Source of the DNA: JACVRW01 sp963733885
GTDB taxonomy: Bacteria > Actinomycetota > Thermoleophilia > Solirubrobacterales > Thermoleophilaceae
NCBI GenBank assembly: GCA_963733885.1
Contig: CAVTES010000003.1
Coordinates: 1-64,000 of the forward strand
Length of the DNA stretch: 64,000 bases
Reading direction: 5' to 3'
This document shows, one piece after another, positions 23,256 to 32,002 of the stretch. The notes under the pieces are model-generated. The model was given only the letters and a program-made list of their open reading frames with translations, did not search any database and was not told where the DNA came from. Positions within the stretch are counted from its first letter, which is position 1. Each line of letters begins with the position of its first letter. The position numbers and the translations under genes were made by a program.

Positions 23256-25247
23256 ATGTCCGCGGATGCTTTGAAGACGAATCGCCGCGGCATGCGAACG
23301 CGCTTGCGCCTCGGCGCCAGCGCTCCGGGTGTGCGCTTGCTCATGCTGGCTTTTGGCGTGCTCTCGCTGGCCCAGTATGCGGTCACCACGGCGCTTGCGA
23401 TCTATGGCTTCACCGAGGCGGGCGCGCTTGGGGCGGGGCTTGCGGGGGCACGCGTCCTCCCGTCCACAGTCGCCGGGGTCTTCGGCGGAAAGGTGGCGGC
23501 CCGCGCCAGGCCCGCGTTCGTGCTCCTTGGGGGAACGGCTGGAGAGGTGCTCGCGCTCGCGGCCGTGTCTGGAGCGGTGCTCACGGGCGCCCCGTTCGCG
23601 CTCGTGCTGGCCGTGGCGATGGTGGACGCGGTGGTGATGATGGTGTACCGGCCGGCGCAGGCGCGGCTGCTGCCGGCGCTCGTCCGGACGCCCTCCGAGC
23701 TCACGGCGGCGGCGACCGGGCTGACCAACATAAAGGGGATCAGCCAGATCCCCGGCGCGCTGGCGGGGGGGCTGCTGATGGAAATGGCGGGCGCCGCGGC
23801 GACGTTCCTGATCACAGCTGCCGTGATCGCGGTCGCGGGGGGCCTCGTGGTCCCCGTTCTCAAGCGCACGCGCGGAGTGGGCGCCCAGAGCGGCCCGGTG
23901 AGCGCCGGGGACCGCCAAGGCGGCAGGGTGGGTGGGGGCGTCCGCCGGGTGATGGCGGTTTCGGGAATGCGGTCGTTCGTGCGCGGTCTGTGGCTGCCGC
24001 TCGCGACGGTCGCGACGCTCGAGCTGATGGGGCTGGGGGAGTCCGCGGTCGGCGTGCTGATGGCCGCCGCAGGGATCGGAACGTTGACTGCGCTGCCGGC
24101 CAGCAGGCTCCTTGTGGGCCGGCAGTCGCTGCTTGTGCCGCTCGCGGTGGCGCTCGCGCTCTGCGGGGTGCCGCTGCTCGTCATCGCGGCGGTGCCGGAG
24201 CCCGTCTTGGCGCTCGGTCTGCTTGCGGTGTGGGGCTTGGGGACGGCCTTCGCCGACGCCACCGTGAGCTCACTGCTCTTCCGGTTGGTCGCGGGTCGCG
24301 AGATCGCGCGCGTGGTGGGCTCGGTCGAGAGCCTCAAGCTCGGGCTGGGCGGCGCCGGCGCGCTGGCCGCGCCCGTCTTGGTCGGGGCGTTCGGGGTCCG
24401 TGGCGCGATCGTATGCGCCGGCCTCGTGCCCATCGTCCTGCTCGCGGCGGAATGGCATGGCCTGCGCCGGGTCGACGAAATCGCTGGGCGGCGGGTCAAG
24501 CGCATCGAGCGGCTGGGGCGGGTTCCTCTGTTCCGCGCGCTGAGGGTGGACGCGCTCGAACAGGCTGCGGCGGCGCTGGTCCCTGTCGAGCTGCCGGCGG
24601 GCGCGGAGGTGGTGCGCCAGGACGATCCGCACGCGCGGCGGTGGTTCTTGGTGGAGGACGGGATTGCCGAGGTGCTGGTCGACGGCTGGCACGTATCTAC
24701 CTTGGGGCCGGGCTCGTCCTTCGGCGAGAAGGCTCTGCTGCGATCGGTTCCGCGGGCGGCGACGGTGCGGGCACGCACCCCATTGCGGCTACAAGCCCTC
24801 GACCGTCTGCCTTTTCTCGCCGCCGCGACCGGCGAACCGAGCGGAGCGGTGCCGGACCCCGGCCTTGGCATGCCCGAGGCGCCGGCGGAGCCGGCCGAGT
24901 TGCTGCGGGTCGTCCCGTTGTTGACCGGCCTTGAGGAGCGTAAGCTCCAGGAGCTGGCGGCGCTCGGCCACGAGCGAACGGTTGCGGCCGGCGAGGACGT
25001 CGTTCGCGAGGGGGAACCGGCCGACCGCTTCTACGTGCTGCTCGAAGGAAAGGCCACTGTGTACTCAGGGCAGCGCATCCTTCGCACCCTCGCGCCAAGC
25101 GATCACTTCGGGGAGATCGCGCTCCTCCACCACGTTCCCCGCACCGCAACCGTCCGCGGCGTGACGGACCTGCGTCTCTTCTCCCTCGACCGCGAAGCGC
25201 TCCTCGGGGCCGGTCCGGACGGCTTGACCACCGCAGCGCTCGTCTGA
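23256..25247 (+). CDS. MFS transporter fused to two cyclic-nucleotide-binding domains
   Basis: A 663-aa fusion. Residues 25-415 are a major facilitator with about 11-12 helices (SLAQYAVTTALAIYGF onwards; the central RPAQARLLPALVRTPSELTA resembles MFS_3-type efflux proteins). Residues 430-535 and 560-655 are two cNMP domains. Their phosphate-binding cassettes read FGEKALLRSVPRAATV and FGEIALLHHVPRTATV. The second matches the consensus FGE-x-ALL...PR(T/S)ATV exactly, including the phosphate-binding Arg; the first is slightly diverged. The cytoplasmic domains may gate transport by cAMP or cGMP. Confidence 0.88.
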   Translation: MSADALKTNRRGMRTRLRLGASAPGVRLLMLAFGVLSLAQYAVTTALAIYGFTEAGALGAGLAGARVLPSTVAGVFGGKVAARARPAFVLLGGTAGEVLALAAVSGAVLTGAPFALVLAVAMVDAVVMMVYRPAQARLLPALVRTPSELTAAATGLTNIKGISQIPGALAGGLLMEMAGAAATFLITAAVIAVAGGLVVPVLKRTRGVGAQSGPVSAGDRQGGRVGGGVRRVMAVSGMRSFVRGLWLPLATVATLELMGLGESAVGVLMAAAGIGTLTALPASRLLVGRQSLLVPLAVALALCGVPLLVIAAVPEPVLALGLLAVWGLGTAFADATVSSLLFRLVAGREIARVVGSVESLKLGLGGAGALAAPVLVGAFGVRGAIVCAGLVPIVLLAAEWHGLRRVDEIAGRRVKRIERLGRVPLFRALRVDALEQAAAALVPVELPAGAEVVRQDDPHARRWFLVEDGIAEVLVDGWHVSTLGPGSSFGEKALLRSVPRAATVRARTPLRLQALDRLPFLAAATGEPSGAVPDPGLGMPEAPAEPAELLRVVPLLTGLEERKLQELAALGHERTVAAGEDVVREGEPADRFYVLLEGKATVYSGQRILRTLAPSDHFGEIALLHHVPRTATVRGVTDLRLFSLDREALLGAGPDGLTTAALV

Positions 25248-25318
25248 TCCGTCGCTCGAGCCGCACCTCCGATCGAACCGGCATCACTAGCTGCCCGGCG
25301 GCATCATTGATCACGCTC

Positions 25319-25346
25319 TTGACTCGCTATAGATAGCGCGTATATA
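25319..25346 (+). promoter_or_regulatory. Promoter and dyad operator of the PadR operon
   Basis: TTGACT (25319-25324) and TATATA (25341-25346) are spaced 16 nt. Between them lies the perfect dyad CGCTAT-AG-ATAGCG (25325-25338), so a bound repressor would block RNA polymerase. The neighbouring PadR protein is the natural candidate. Confidence 0.7.
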
Positions 25347-25358
25347 TTGGCAGTATCT

Positions 25359-25877
25359 ATGCGAGAGCTCTTCCTTGCCCTCCTCGCCGGCGAGACCGCG
25401 TATGGCTACGAGCTCGGGCGGACGCTGCAACAGGAATTCGGGGAGCTGTTGCCGGCGCTGAACGCGGGGCAGATCTACTCGACGCTTGCGCGGCTGGAAC
25501 GCGATGATCTGGTCGTGGGCCACAGCGTCGCGGGCGACAGTCGCCGCAAGCGCGTGTACGAGCTCACCGACGCCGGCCGTGCCGCGCTGGAGCGCTGGGT
25601 CGAGACGCCGGTACCTGGGACGCGGCTCAAGGACGAGTTCTTCATGAAGTTCGTCGTCGTCGTGTCCGGCGGGCTGGCGGAGCCGAAGGCCGTGATCGAG
25701 GGACAGCGACGCGAGTATCTGCAGTCGCTTCGCGACCTCGACGCGCTGCTCGCCTCGAACGGCAAGGGCGCCGCCGCCGAGTTGCTCGTGGAGGGCGCGG
25801 TGCTTCACGCGAAAGCGGACCTGGAATGGCTCGACTTGATCGAGCAACGACTGAGTGCGCGGGAGGGATGGAGATGA
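25359..25877 (+). CDS. PadR-family transcriptional repressor
   Basis: A 172-aa PadR. The winged helix is MRELFLALLAGETAYGYELG to QIYSTLARLERDDLV, followed by the wing SRRKRVYELTDAGRAAL and a long C-terminal dimerisation helix pair. ATG 25359 is preferred over TTG 25347 by homology and because it is about 12 nt after the -10 box. Its stop overlaps the ABC ATPase start (ATGA). PadR regulators of this layout repress adjacent drug-efflux ABC genes. Confidence 0.9.
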   Translation: MRELFLALLAGETAYGYELGRTLQQEFGELLPALNAGQIYSTLARLERDDLVVGHSVAGDSRRKRVYELTDAGRAALERWVETPVPGTRLKDEFFMKFVVVVSGGLAEPKAVIEGQRREYLQSLRDLDALLASNGKGAAAELLVEGAVLHAKADLEWLDLIEQRLSAREGWR

Positions 25878-26605
25878 CACACGTGCTCGAGGCGCGAAGC
25901 CTCGCCAAGACCTACGACACCGGCGGCGCGAAGGTCTTGGCCCTCTGCGGCGTCGACCTGGCGATCGCGCGGGGCGAGTTCGTCGCGATCATGGGGCCGA
26001 GCGGGTGCGGCAAGTCGACCCTGCTCAACCTGCTCGCGGGCCTCGATCGCCCGACCGCGGGGGAGGTCTGGCTCGACGGCAAACGGATCGACCAGCTGAG
26101 CGAGACCGAGCTCGCACAACTGCGTCGCCGGCATATCGGGGTCGTGTTCCAGTTCTTCAACCTGATGCCCACCCTTTCGGCGGTCGAGAACGTCGAGCTG
26201 CCGCTGCTGCTGGTCGGCCGGCGACGGAAGGATGCCCGGCGATCCGCGAACGAGCTGCTGAGCGAGCTTGGCATCGGCGACAAGCACGCCGCCGCTCCGG
26301 TCCACCTCTCGGGGGGGCAGCAGCAGCGCGTCGCGCTGGCACGAGCGCTCGCGAATACCCCCGACATCGTGCTCGGCGACGAGCCGACCGGGAACCTCGA
26401 CTCTGCGGCGGCCCGCGAGGTGCTCGGGCTTCTGCGTGGCGCCCGCGACCGGGGTCAGACGGTGTTGCTCGTGACGCATGACGCGCGCGTCGCCGCGGCG
26501 GCGGATCGGGTGATCACCCTCCGCGATGGACTCGTGTCTGACGAGACCGAGCTGCAGGCCGCGCGCCCGGTCGCGCTTCCCTTCGAACGCGACGGGCGGA
26601 CGTGA
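25874..26605 (+). CDS. MacB/LolD-type ABC transporter ATPase
   Basis: A 243-aa ATPase. Walker A is GPSGCGKSTLLNLLAG, the Q-loop is VFQFFNLMPTLSAVENVELP (typical of the LolCDE/MacB group), the signature is LSGGQQQRVALARAL, Walker B is IVLGDEPTGNLDS, and the H-loop is LLVTHD. It pairs with the FtsX-type permease, whose GTG overlaps its stop. It probably drives efflux or mechanotransmission rather than import. Confidence 0.93.
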   Translation: MTHVLEARSLAKTYDTGGAKVLALCGVDLAIARGEFVAIMGPSGCGKSTLLNLLAGLDRPTAGEVWLDGKRIDQLSETELAQLRRRHIGVVFQFFNLMPTLSAVENVELPLLLVGRRRKDARRSANELLSELGIGDKHAAAPVHLSGGQQQRVALARALANTPDIVLGDEPTGNLDSAAAREVLGLLRGARDRGQTVLLVTHDARVAAAADRVITLRDGLVSDETELQAARPVALPFERDGRT

Positions 26606-28356
26606 CCGCGACGCTGGTCAGGCTCGCGTTTGCGGGCATCCGCTCGCGCCTGCTCGCGAGCATGCTCACGATTCTGCTCTCGACCGCCGCGGCGGCGACA
26701 ATCGTGATCGCTCTCGAGGTGGGCGCGACGGGGCGCGATCCGTGGCAGCGGACATTCACAGCGGCCAACGGCGCGCACGTGCTCGCGGACGTGCCCACGC
26801 AGGCCGACGCGCGGGCGATCGCGGCGCTCCCCGGCGTCGCCGAGCGCGACGAGCCCGTCCCGATGGCGCTCGCGAGCGTCGCGCGGGGCGGCGGCATGGA
26901 CCGCGTGCTGCTGGCCGGACTACCTGCTCGTCCACGGGTCAACAGGCCGGTGCGAACCGCGGGCTCGGCGCTGCGTGAGGACGGCATCGTGCTCGAGCGC
27001 AGCTTCGCCGAAGCGCTCGGGCTCCAAGTCGGAACACCGCTGCGGGTCACGGATGCGGGCGGGCCGATCGAGTTGCCCATCCTCGGCACGGCGATCTCAC
27101 CGAGCCAGCCGCGCTACCCGCGCAGCAACCCGGGCCTGGCCTGGGTCACGCGCCCCACATTCGAGCGGATCGAGCCCGATCGCAGCACCTGGTCCTGGAG
27201 CCAGGCGATCCGCCTGACCGATGCCGCCGCCGCGCCCGCCTTCGCCGCGCGCGCCGCGGCATCCTTGCCGGCGGGCGCCGCGTCCGTCGTCACCTGGGAG
27301 GACCAGCGCGACGAAGCGCTGCGCGACGCGCAGCCGATCGGGATCATCCTGACGACTTACACGATCGTGCTGCTGGTCGTGGTATTCGCGGTCGTGGCGA
27401 TCCTGGTCGGCGCCCGCGCGAGTGCGCAGCACCGCGAGATCGGGCTTCTGAAGGCCGTCGGACTCACGCCGCGTCAGGTCACCGCCGTGTTCGCGCTCGA
27501 GTCCGCGGCGCTCGGCCTGATCGCCGTGGTCGTCGGCTTCGCGATCGGGGCCCTGCTCGCGCCGCGGCTCGCCGCGCCTGCCGCCGAGACGATGCTCGGC
27601 TCGCCGACGACCGCGGCGAACCCATGGCACCTCCTCGTCGCCGGCATCCCCGTCCTGCTCGTGCTCATCGGCAGCGCGCGCTCGTCGACCCGGCGCGCCA
27701 CCCGCTTCAGCGCCCTGCAAGCGATCCAAGCCGGCACCCCAGCGCCCGCCCCGCGATCGCGTCTGGTGCGGACGATCGCCCGCGCCTCGTTGCCCATACC
27801 GCTCGCCCTCGGCCTCAAGGACCTCCTCGCCCGGCGCCACCGAGCCATCCGGCTTGCCGGCGCGATCGCCGTCACCGGTGCGGCGATCGTCTTCGCGCTC
27901 TCGATGAAGGCCTCGCTCGATGCCCAGCCAACCGGTGAGATCAGCGACGTTACCGACGAGCTCCCTGTGCTCGTCTACACCCTCGATGCCGTGCTCCTCC
28001 TGATAACCGCCACGACCCTCGTCGCGATTGCGCTGCTGTCCGTCCGCGAGCGCATACGCGACTACGGCGTTCTCAAGGCCATCGGCCTCACCCCCAGAGA
28101 GATCGCCTCAAGCGTCGTCAGCGCCCACGCCGCCGTAGCGCTGCTCGCCGCGCTCCTCTCGATTCCGGTGGGCATCGGCCTCTACGTCACCGTCTACGGA
28201 ATCGCCGGAGGAAGCGGCGAAGACCGCGTGATCGCCCCGTGGTGGTGGCTCGCGCTCATCCCGATCGGAACCGTGCTCATAGTCGTCGCTGCCACGAGCC
28301 TCCCGGCCCGCCTCGCGACGCGAATCCCCACCGCCGACGCCCTCCGCTACGAATGA
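26602..28356 (+). CDS. FtsX-like ABC permease with two FtsX domains
   Basis: A 584-aa membrane protein. One N-terminal helix (RSRLLASMLTILLSTAAAAT) and an outer domain of about 200 residues are followed by two clusters of helices, each with the FtsX element EIGLLKAVGLTPRQVT / DYGVLKAIGLTPREIA. This is the duplicated layout of MacB-like permeases in actinobacteria. It starts at GTG 26602, overlapping the ATPase stop, and is the last gene of the padR operon. Confidence 0.88.
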   Translation: MTATLVRLAFAGIRSRLLASMLTILLSTAAAATIVIALEVGATGRDPWQRTFTAANGAHVLADVPTQADARAIAALPGVAERDEPVPMALASVARGGGMDRVLLAGLPARPRVNRPVRTAGSALREDGIVLERSFAEALGLQVGTPLRVTDAGGPIELPILGTAISPSQPRYPRSNPGLAWVTRPTFERIEPDRSTWSWSQAIRLTDAAAAPAFAARAAASLPAGAASVVTWEDQRDEALRDAQPIGIILTTYTIVLLVVVFAVVAILVGARASAQHREIGLLKAVGLTPRQVTAVFALESAALGLIAVVVGFAIGALLAPRLAAPAAETMLGSPTTAANPWHLLVAGIPVLLVLIGSARSSTRRATRFSALQAIQAGTPAPAPRSRLVRTIARASLPIPLALGLKDLLARRHRAIRLAGAIAVTGAAIVFALSMKASLDAQPTGEISDVTDELPVLVYTLDAVLLLITATTLVAIALLSVRERIRDYGVLKAIGLTPREIASSVVSAHAAVALLAALLSIPVGIGLYVTVYGIAGGSGEDRVIAPWWWLALIPIGTVLIVVAATSLPARLATRIPTADALRYE

Positions 28357-28540
28357 CGACAAGCCACGATGGCGGTGGCCAGAGCATTTTGCGACCCTCA
28401 TCGCCGCGATCCTACGCCTGAGCTCGGCGCGAGACGGTTCGAGATGTGCGAGCGCCATCCTCAACCGTCAGCTTGCCGTCTCAGTGCGCGAGATACAGGA
28501 GCCGCGGTGTGCGGGCGGCCCGTCTAGGCTGCCGGCCACG

Positions 28541-29956
28541 ATGTGGGAAGTCGAGGATTACGAGCGGGCCGCCGCCGAAGCGGTGGCGGTCGTGGCGCGG
28601 TACGTGGCCGCGAGCCAGGCGGGCGAGGGACCGGCCGTGTCGGCGCCGCCTCCAGGCGACCTGGCACGCGAGCTCGACTTGCGCCGCCTGATCCGCGAGG
28701 GCGGGCTGGGCGCCGAGAGCTTCGGGCGCTGGCTCGAGCTGGTGCTCGAGCGCACCACTCGGCTGCACCACCCGGGCGAGCTGGCGCACCAGGTGGCATC
28801 CCCGGACCTGCCGGCGGCCCTCGCCGACCTGGTCCACGGCGCGATCAACCAGCCGATGTCGATCTACGAGATGGGGGCCGCCCCGAACGCGATGGAGGGC
28901 GCGGTGGTGGATTGGATGGCCGAGCGGGTGGGGTGGGGGCCCGGGGCGGGCGGTGTGCTCACGCACGGCGGATCGTTGGCGAACCTGACTGCCCTGCTCG
29001 CGGCCCGCGCCGCGGCGGCCCCGTCGGCCTGGGGTGAGGGCGTGGCCGGCGGCCTGGCCGTGCTCGCGCCTACGTCCGCGCACTACTCCGTCAAGCGGAG
29101 CGTCGCGATGCTCGGCCTCGGGGAGCGGGCCGTGATCCCGGTCGAGGTCGACGAGCTCGAGCGCATCATGCCGGGGCGGCTCGGCGAGGCAGTCGAGCGC
29201 GCCGAGGCCGTGGGCCTCCACCCGATGGCGCTGGTGGCGGCGGCGGCCGCGACGAGCACGGGCCTGCACGACGACCTGGAGGCGATCGGCCGCTTCTGCC
29301 GCGAGCGCGGGATCTGGTTCCACGTAGACGCGGCCCACGGAGCCTCGGCGCTGCTCTCGCCCGCCCACCGCGGGCTCCTGCGGGGGGTCGAGCAGGCCGA
29401 CTCCGTCGTCTGGGACGCGCACAAGATGCTGCGCACGTCCAGCCTCTGCGCGGCGATCCTGGTGCGCGACCTGGGGCGCCTCGACGCCGCCTTCCAGCAG
29501 AGCGCCTCGTACCTGATCTACGAGGACGCCGGGGATGCCGGACCCGACCTGCTCGGCCGCCAGGTGGAGTGCACGAAGGCGCCGCTCGGGCTCAAGATCT
29601 TCATGAACCTGGCCTGGCGCGGGGAGCGCGGGCTCGGCGAGTACGTGGCCGAGCAGTACGACAAGACGCTGCGCTTCTGGGAGCTGATCTCGGCGCGCGA
29701 GGGCTTCGAGTGCCTCTGCCGGCCGGAGAGCAACATCCTCTGCTTCCGCTACGGCCGCGACGACGCGCTCCAGGTGGAGCTGCGCGAGCGGCTGCTCGCC
29801 GACGGGCGCTTCCACCTCAGCTCCACGGAGGTCTCCGGCGTCCGCTGGCTGCGCATGTCGGTGATGGCGCCGGCGAGCAGCGAGGAGACCGTCGAGGACC
29901 TGCTCGACGCGATCGAGCGGCTAGCGGGCGCCGATCGCCGGGCCCGCCATCACTAG
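28541..29956 (+). CDS. Group II PLP-dependent decarboxylase
   Basis: A 471-aa pyridoxal-phosphate enzyme of the aromatic-amino-acid/diaminobutyrate decarboxylase family. Substrate-side blocks are LHHPGELAHQVASPDLP and GGVLTHGGSLANLTALLAAR. The cofactor Asp lies in WFHVDAAHGASAL and the PLP lysine in VVWDAHKMLRTS. The SIYEMGAAPNAMEGAVVDWM block resembles L-2,4-diaminobutyrate decarboxylases. ATG 28541 is 10 nt after TAGGCT with no Shine-Dalgarno, so it is probably leaderless. The substrate is uncertain. The end overlaps the convergent DUF255 gene by 4 bp. Confidence 0.88.
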   Translation: MWEVEDYERAAAEAVAVVARYVAASQAGEGPAVSAPPPGDLARELDLRRLIREGGLGAESFGRWLELVLERTTRLHHPGELAHQVASPDLPAALADLVHGAINQPMSIYEMGAAPNAMEGAVVDWMAERVGWGPGAGGVLTHGGSLANLTALLAARAAAAPSAWGEGVAGGLAVLAPTSAHYSVKRSVAMLGLGERAVIPVEVDELERIMPGRLGEAVERAEAVGLHPMALVAAAAATSTGLHDDLEAIGRFCRERGIWFHVDAAHGASALLSPAHRGLLRGVEQADSVVWDAHKMLRTSSLCAAILVRDLGRLDAAFQQSASYLIYEDAGDAGPDLLGRQVECTKAPLGLKIFMNLAWRGERGLGEYVAEQYDKTLRFWELISAREGFECLCRPESNILCFRYGRDDALQVELRERLLADGRFHLSSTEVSGVRWLRMSVMAPASSEETVEDLLDAIERLAGADRRARHH

Positions 29957-31911
29957 GAGAGCAGCCGCTTGAGCTCCTCCGGCTCCGTCACCGGCGCCTT
30001 GCAGGCAAAGCGCTCGCACACGTAGGCGGCCGCGTGGCCGTCCACCGGCGGGCGGTCCTGCAGCAGCGGCACGCCGTCCGGGGCGCCGCCGGCGACCACG
30101 ATGTGGGGGCGGAACTCGCCGCGCACAACCCGCGCGAGGGGGTGCAGGTCGTCGCCCACGAGCGCCACCTCCCTAACCGGCGAGAGGTGAAAGTCCATCG
30201 CCTGCAGCAGATGCCCGAACGCCTGCGGGTGCTTCGCCGCCAGCTCGTGGAGCAGCCGCAGCACCGAGACCGCGCGCTCCTCGTAGGAGTGCTCGCCGCT
30301 CAGCGCCGCGAGGCGGAGGAGCCCATACGCGGCGCTCGCGTTGCCGGATGGGATCGGGTGATCCTCCAGGTCCTTGCGGCGGGCCAGCAGCCGCTCGTGG
30401 TCGGACGACGTCTCGAAGAAGCCGCCGTTGTCCTCGTCGGCGAAGCGCTCGATCATGGTGTCCGCGAGCGCCCGGGCCTCGGCGAACCAGCGCGGCTCGA
30501 ACGTCGACTCGTACAGCGTCAGGAGCGCCTCCAGCAGGTACGCGTGGTCCTCGAGGTAGGCGTTGAGGCGCGCCTCGCCGTCCTTCCAGGTCCGCAGCAG
30601 GCGCCCGTCGCCGTCGCGCAGCGAGCCGAGCAGGAAGTCCGCGCAGCGCCCCGCCGCGTCGAGGTAGTCCGGCCGCTCGAGCACCGCGCCGGCCTCCGCG
30701 AGCGCCGAGATCATTAGAGCGTTCCAGGAGGTCAGGCGCTTGTCGTCGAGTCCCGGCCAGACCCGCTTCGCCCGCGCGTCATAGAGCGGCCGGCGCCAGT
30801 CGCCGAGCCGCGCCGGGGCGCCCGGGCCCCGCACCGGTATGTTGCGCCCCTCGAAATTGCCCCGGTCGGTGGCGCCGAACCAGGCGATCGCCTCGTCCGC
30901 GTCGGGCGCCTCGCCGAGCGCGGCCCGCATCTCCTCGACCGTCCAGACGTAGAACTTGCCCTCCACACCCTCCGAGTCGGCGTCGAGCGCCGAGAAGAAC
31001 CCGCCCTCGGGCGCTCTCATCTCCCGCAGGGCCCAGTCGAGCGTCTCTACCGCGACGGTGCGGAACAGCTCGTCGCCCGTCACCTGCCAGCCGTGCAGGT
31101 AGGCGCGGGCCAGGAGCGCGTTGTCATACAGCATCTTCTCGAAGTGGGGTACGAGCCAGTAGGCGTCGACCGAGTAGCGCGAGAAGCCGCCGCCGACCTG
31201 GTCGTACATGCCTCCCGAGGCCATGGCCCGCAGCGTGTGCGTCGTCATCTCCGTCTCACGGCGTCTCAGCAGGAGCTCGAGCGCCGAGGCCGGCGGGAAC
31301 TTGGGAGCCGAGCCGAAGCCGCCGTTGGCGGGGTCGTAGCCGGCACGCAGGCCCTCCACGGCGGAATCGAGCGCGGCCTCCCGCATCGGCTCGGAGGACG
31401 GTTCGAGCAGCGCCCCACCGCGCAGCCGCTCGGCGATGCGGGAGCCGCCGGCGCGGATCTCCTCGCGCTTCTCCAGCCAGGCGTGGGCCACCGCCTCGAG
31501 CACCTGGCGCCAGCTCGGCATGCCCATGCGCGGCTCCGGCGGGAAGTAGGTGCCCGCGTAGAAGGGCACCTGCTCGGGGGTCAGGAAGGCGTTCAGCGGC
31601 CAGCCCCCGGCGCCCGTCATCGCCTGGCACGCCTCCATGTAGATCGAGTCGAGGTCGGGACGTTCTTCGCGGTCGAGCTTGATGCACACGAAGAGCTCGT
31701 TCATGAGGCGCGCCGTCTCGGCGTCCTCGAACGACTCCCGCTCCATCACGTGGCACCAGTGGCACGCCGAGTAGCCGATCGAAAGGAGAATCGGCTTGTC
31801 CTCTTCTCGCGCGCGCGCGAGGGCGACCTCGCCCCACGGGTTCCAGTCGACAGGGTTGTCCTTGTGCTGGAGTAGGTAGGGGGAGGTCTCGCCTGCGAGC
31901 TGGTTGGGCAT
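29953..31911 (-). CDS. DUF255 thioredoxin-domain protein (YyaL/SPATA20 family)
   Basis: A 652-aa cytoplasmic protein, full length for the family. The N-terminal thioredoxin-like domain has the signature NRLAGE-like start (MPNQLAGETSPYLLQHKDNP), PVDWNPWGEVAL and the CHWC redox site in GYSACHWCHVMERESF. The rest forms an (alpha/alpha)6 barrel related to sugar epimerases (GGMYDQVGGGFSRYSVDAYW, PHFEKMLYDNALL). The biochemical role of the family is unsettled. It is convergent with the PLP decarboxylase. Confidence 0.93.
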   Translation of the reverse strand: MPNQLAGETSPYLLQHKDNPVDWNPWGEVALARAREEDKPILLSIGYSACHWCHVMERESFEDAETARLMNELFVCIKLDREERPDLDSIYMEACQAMTGAGGWPLNAFLTPEQVPFYAGTYFPPEPRMGMPSWRQVLEAVAHAWLEKREEIRAGGSRIAERLRGGALLEPSSEPMREAALDSAVEGLRAGYDPANGGFGSAPKFPPASALELLLRRRETEMTTHTLRAMASGGMYDQVGGGFSRYSVDAYWLVPHFEKMLYDNALLARAYLHGWQVTGDELFRTVAVETLDWALREMRAPEGGFFSALDADSEGVEGKFYVWTVEEMRAALGEAPDADEAIAWFGATDRGNFEGRNIPVRGPGAPARLGDWRRPLYDARAKRVWPGLDDKRLTSWNALMISALAEAGAVLERPDYLDAAGRCADFLLGSLRDGDGRLLRTWKDGEARLNAYLEDHAYLLEALLTLYESTFEPRWFAEARALADTMIERFADEDNGGFFETSSDHERLLARRKDLEDHPIPSGNASAAYGLLRLAALSGEHSYEERAVSVLRLLHELAAKHPQAFGHLLQAMDFHLSPVREVALVGDDLHPLARVVRGEFRPHIVVAGGAPDGVPLLQDRPPVDGHAAAYVCERFACKAPVTEPEELKRLLS

Positions 31912-31966
31912 CGTTACCTGAGGCTACCCGGGCCTTGCTCGGGGAACAGACTACACAGAATCAGGG

Positions 31967-31991
31967 TATGATTTACACGACATACGTGTAA
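31967..31991 (+). promoter_or_regulatory. -10 box and dyad before the ATPase gene
   Basis: TATGAT (31967-31972) abuts a perfect dyad TTACACG-ACATA-CGTGTAA (31973-31991) that covers the expected start point. The encoded protein has a C-terminal winged helix, so autoregulation is possible. Confidence 0.55.
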
Positions 31992-32002
31992 GATTTACGC
32001 AG

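Noticed and set aside
23402..24871. 489-aa Ser/Thr/Pro-rich minus-strand ORF
   Set aside because: It is antisense to the MFS-cNMP gene, with low-complexity translation and no domain.
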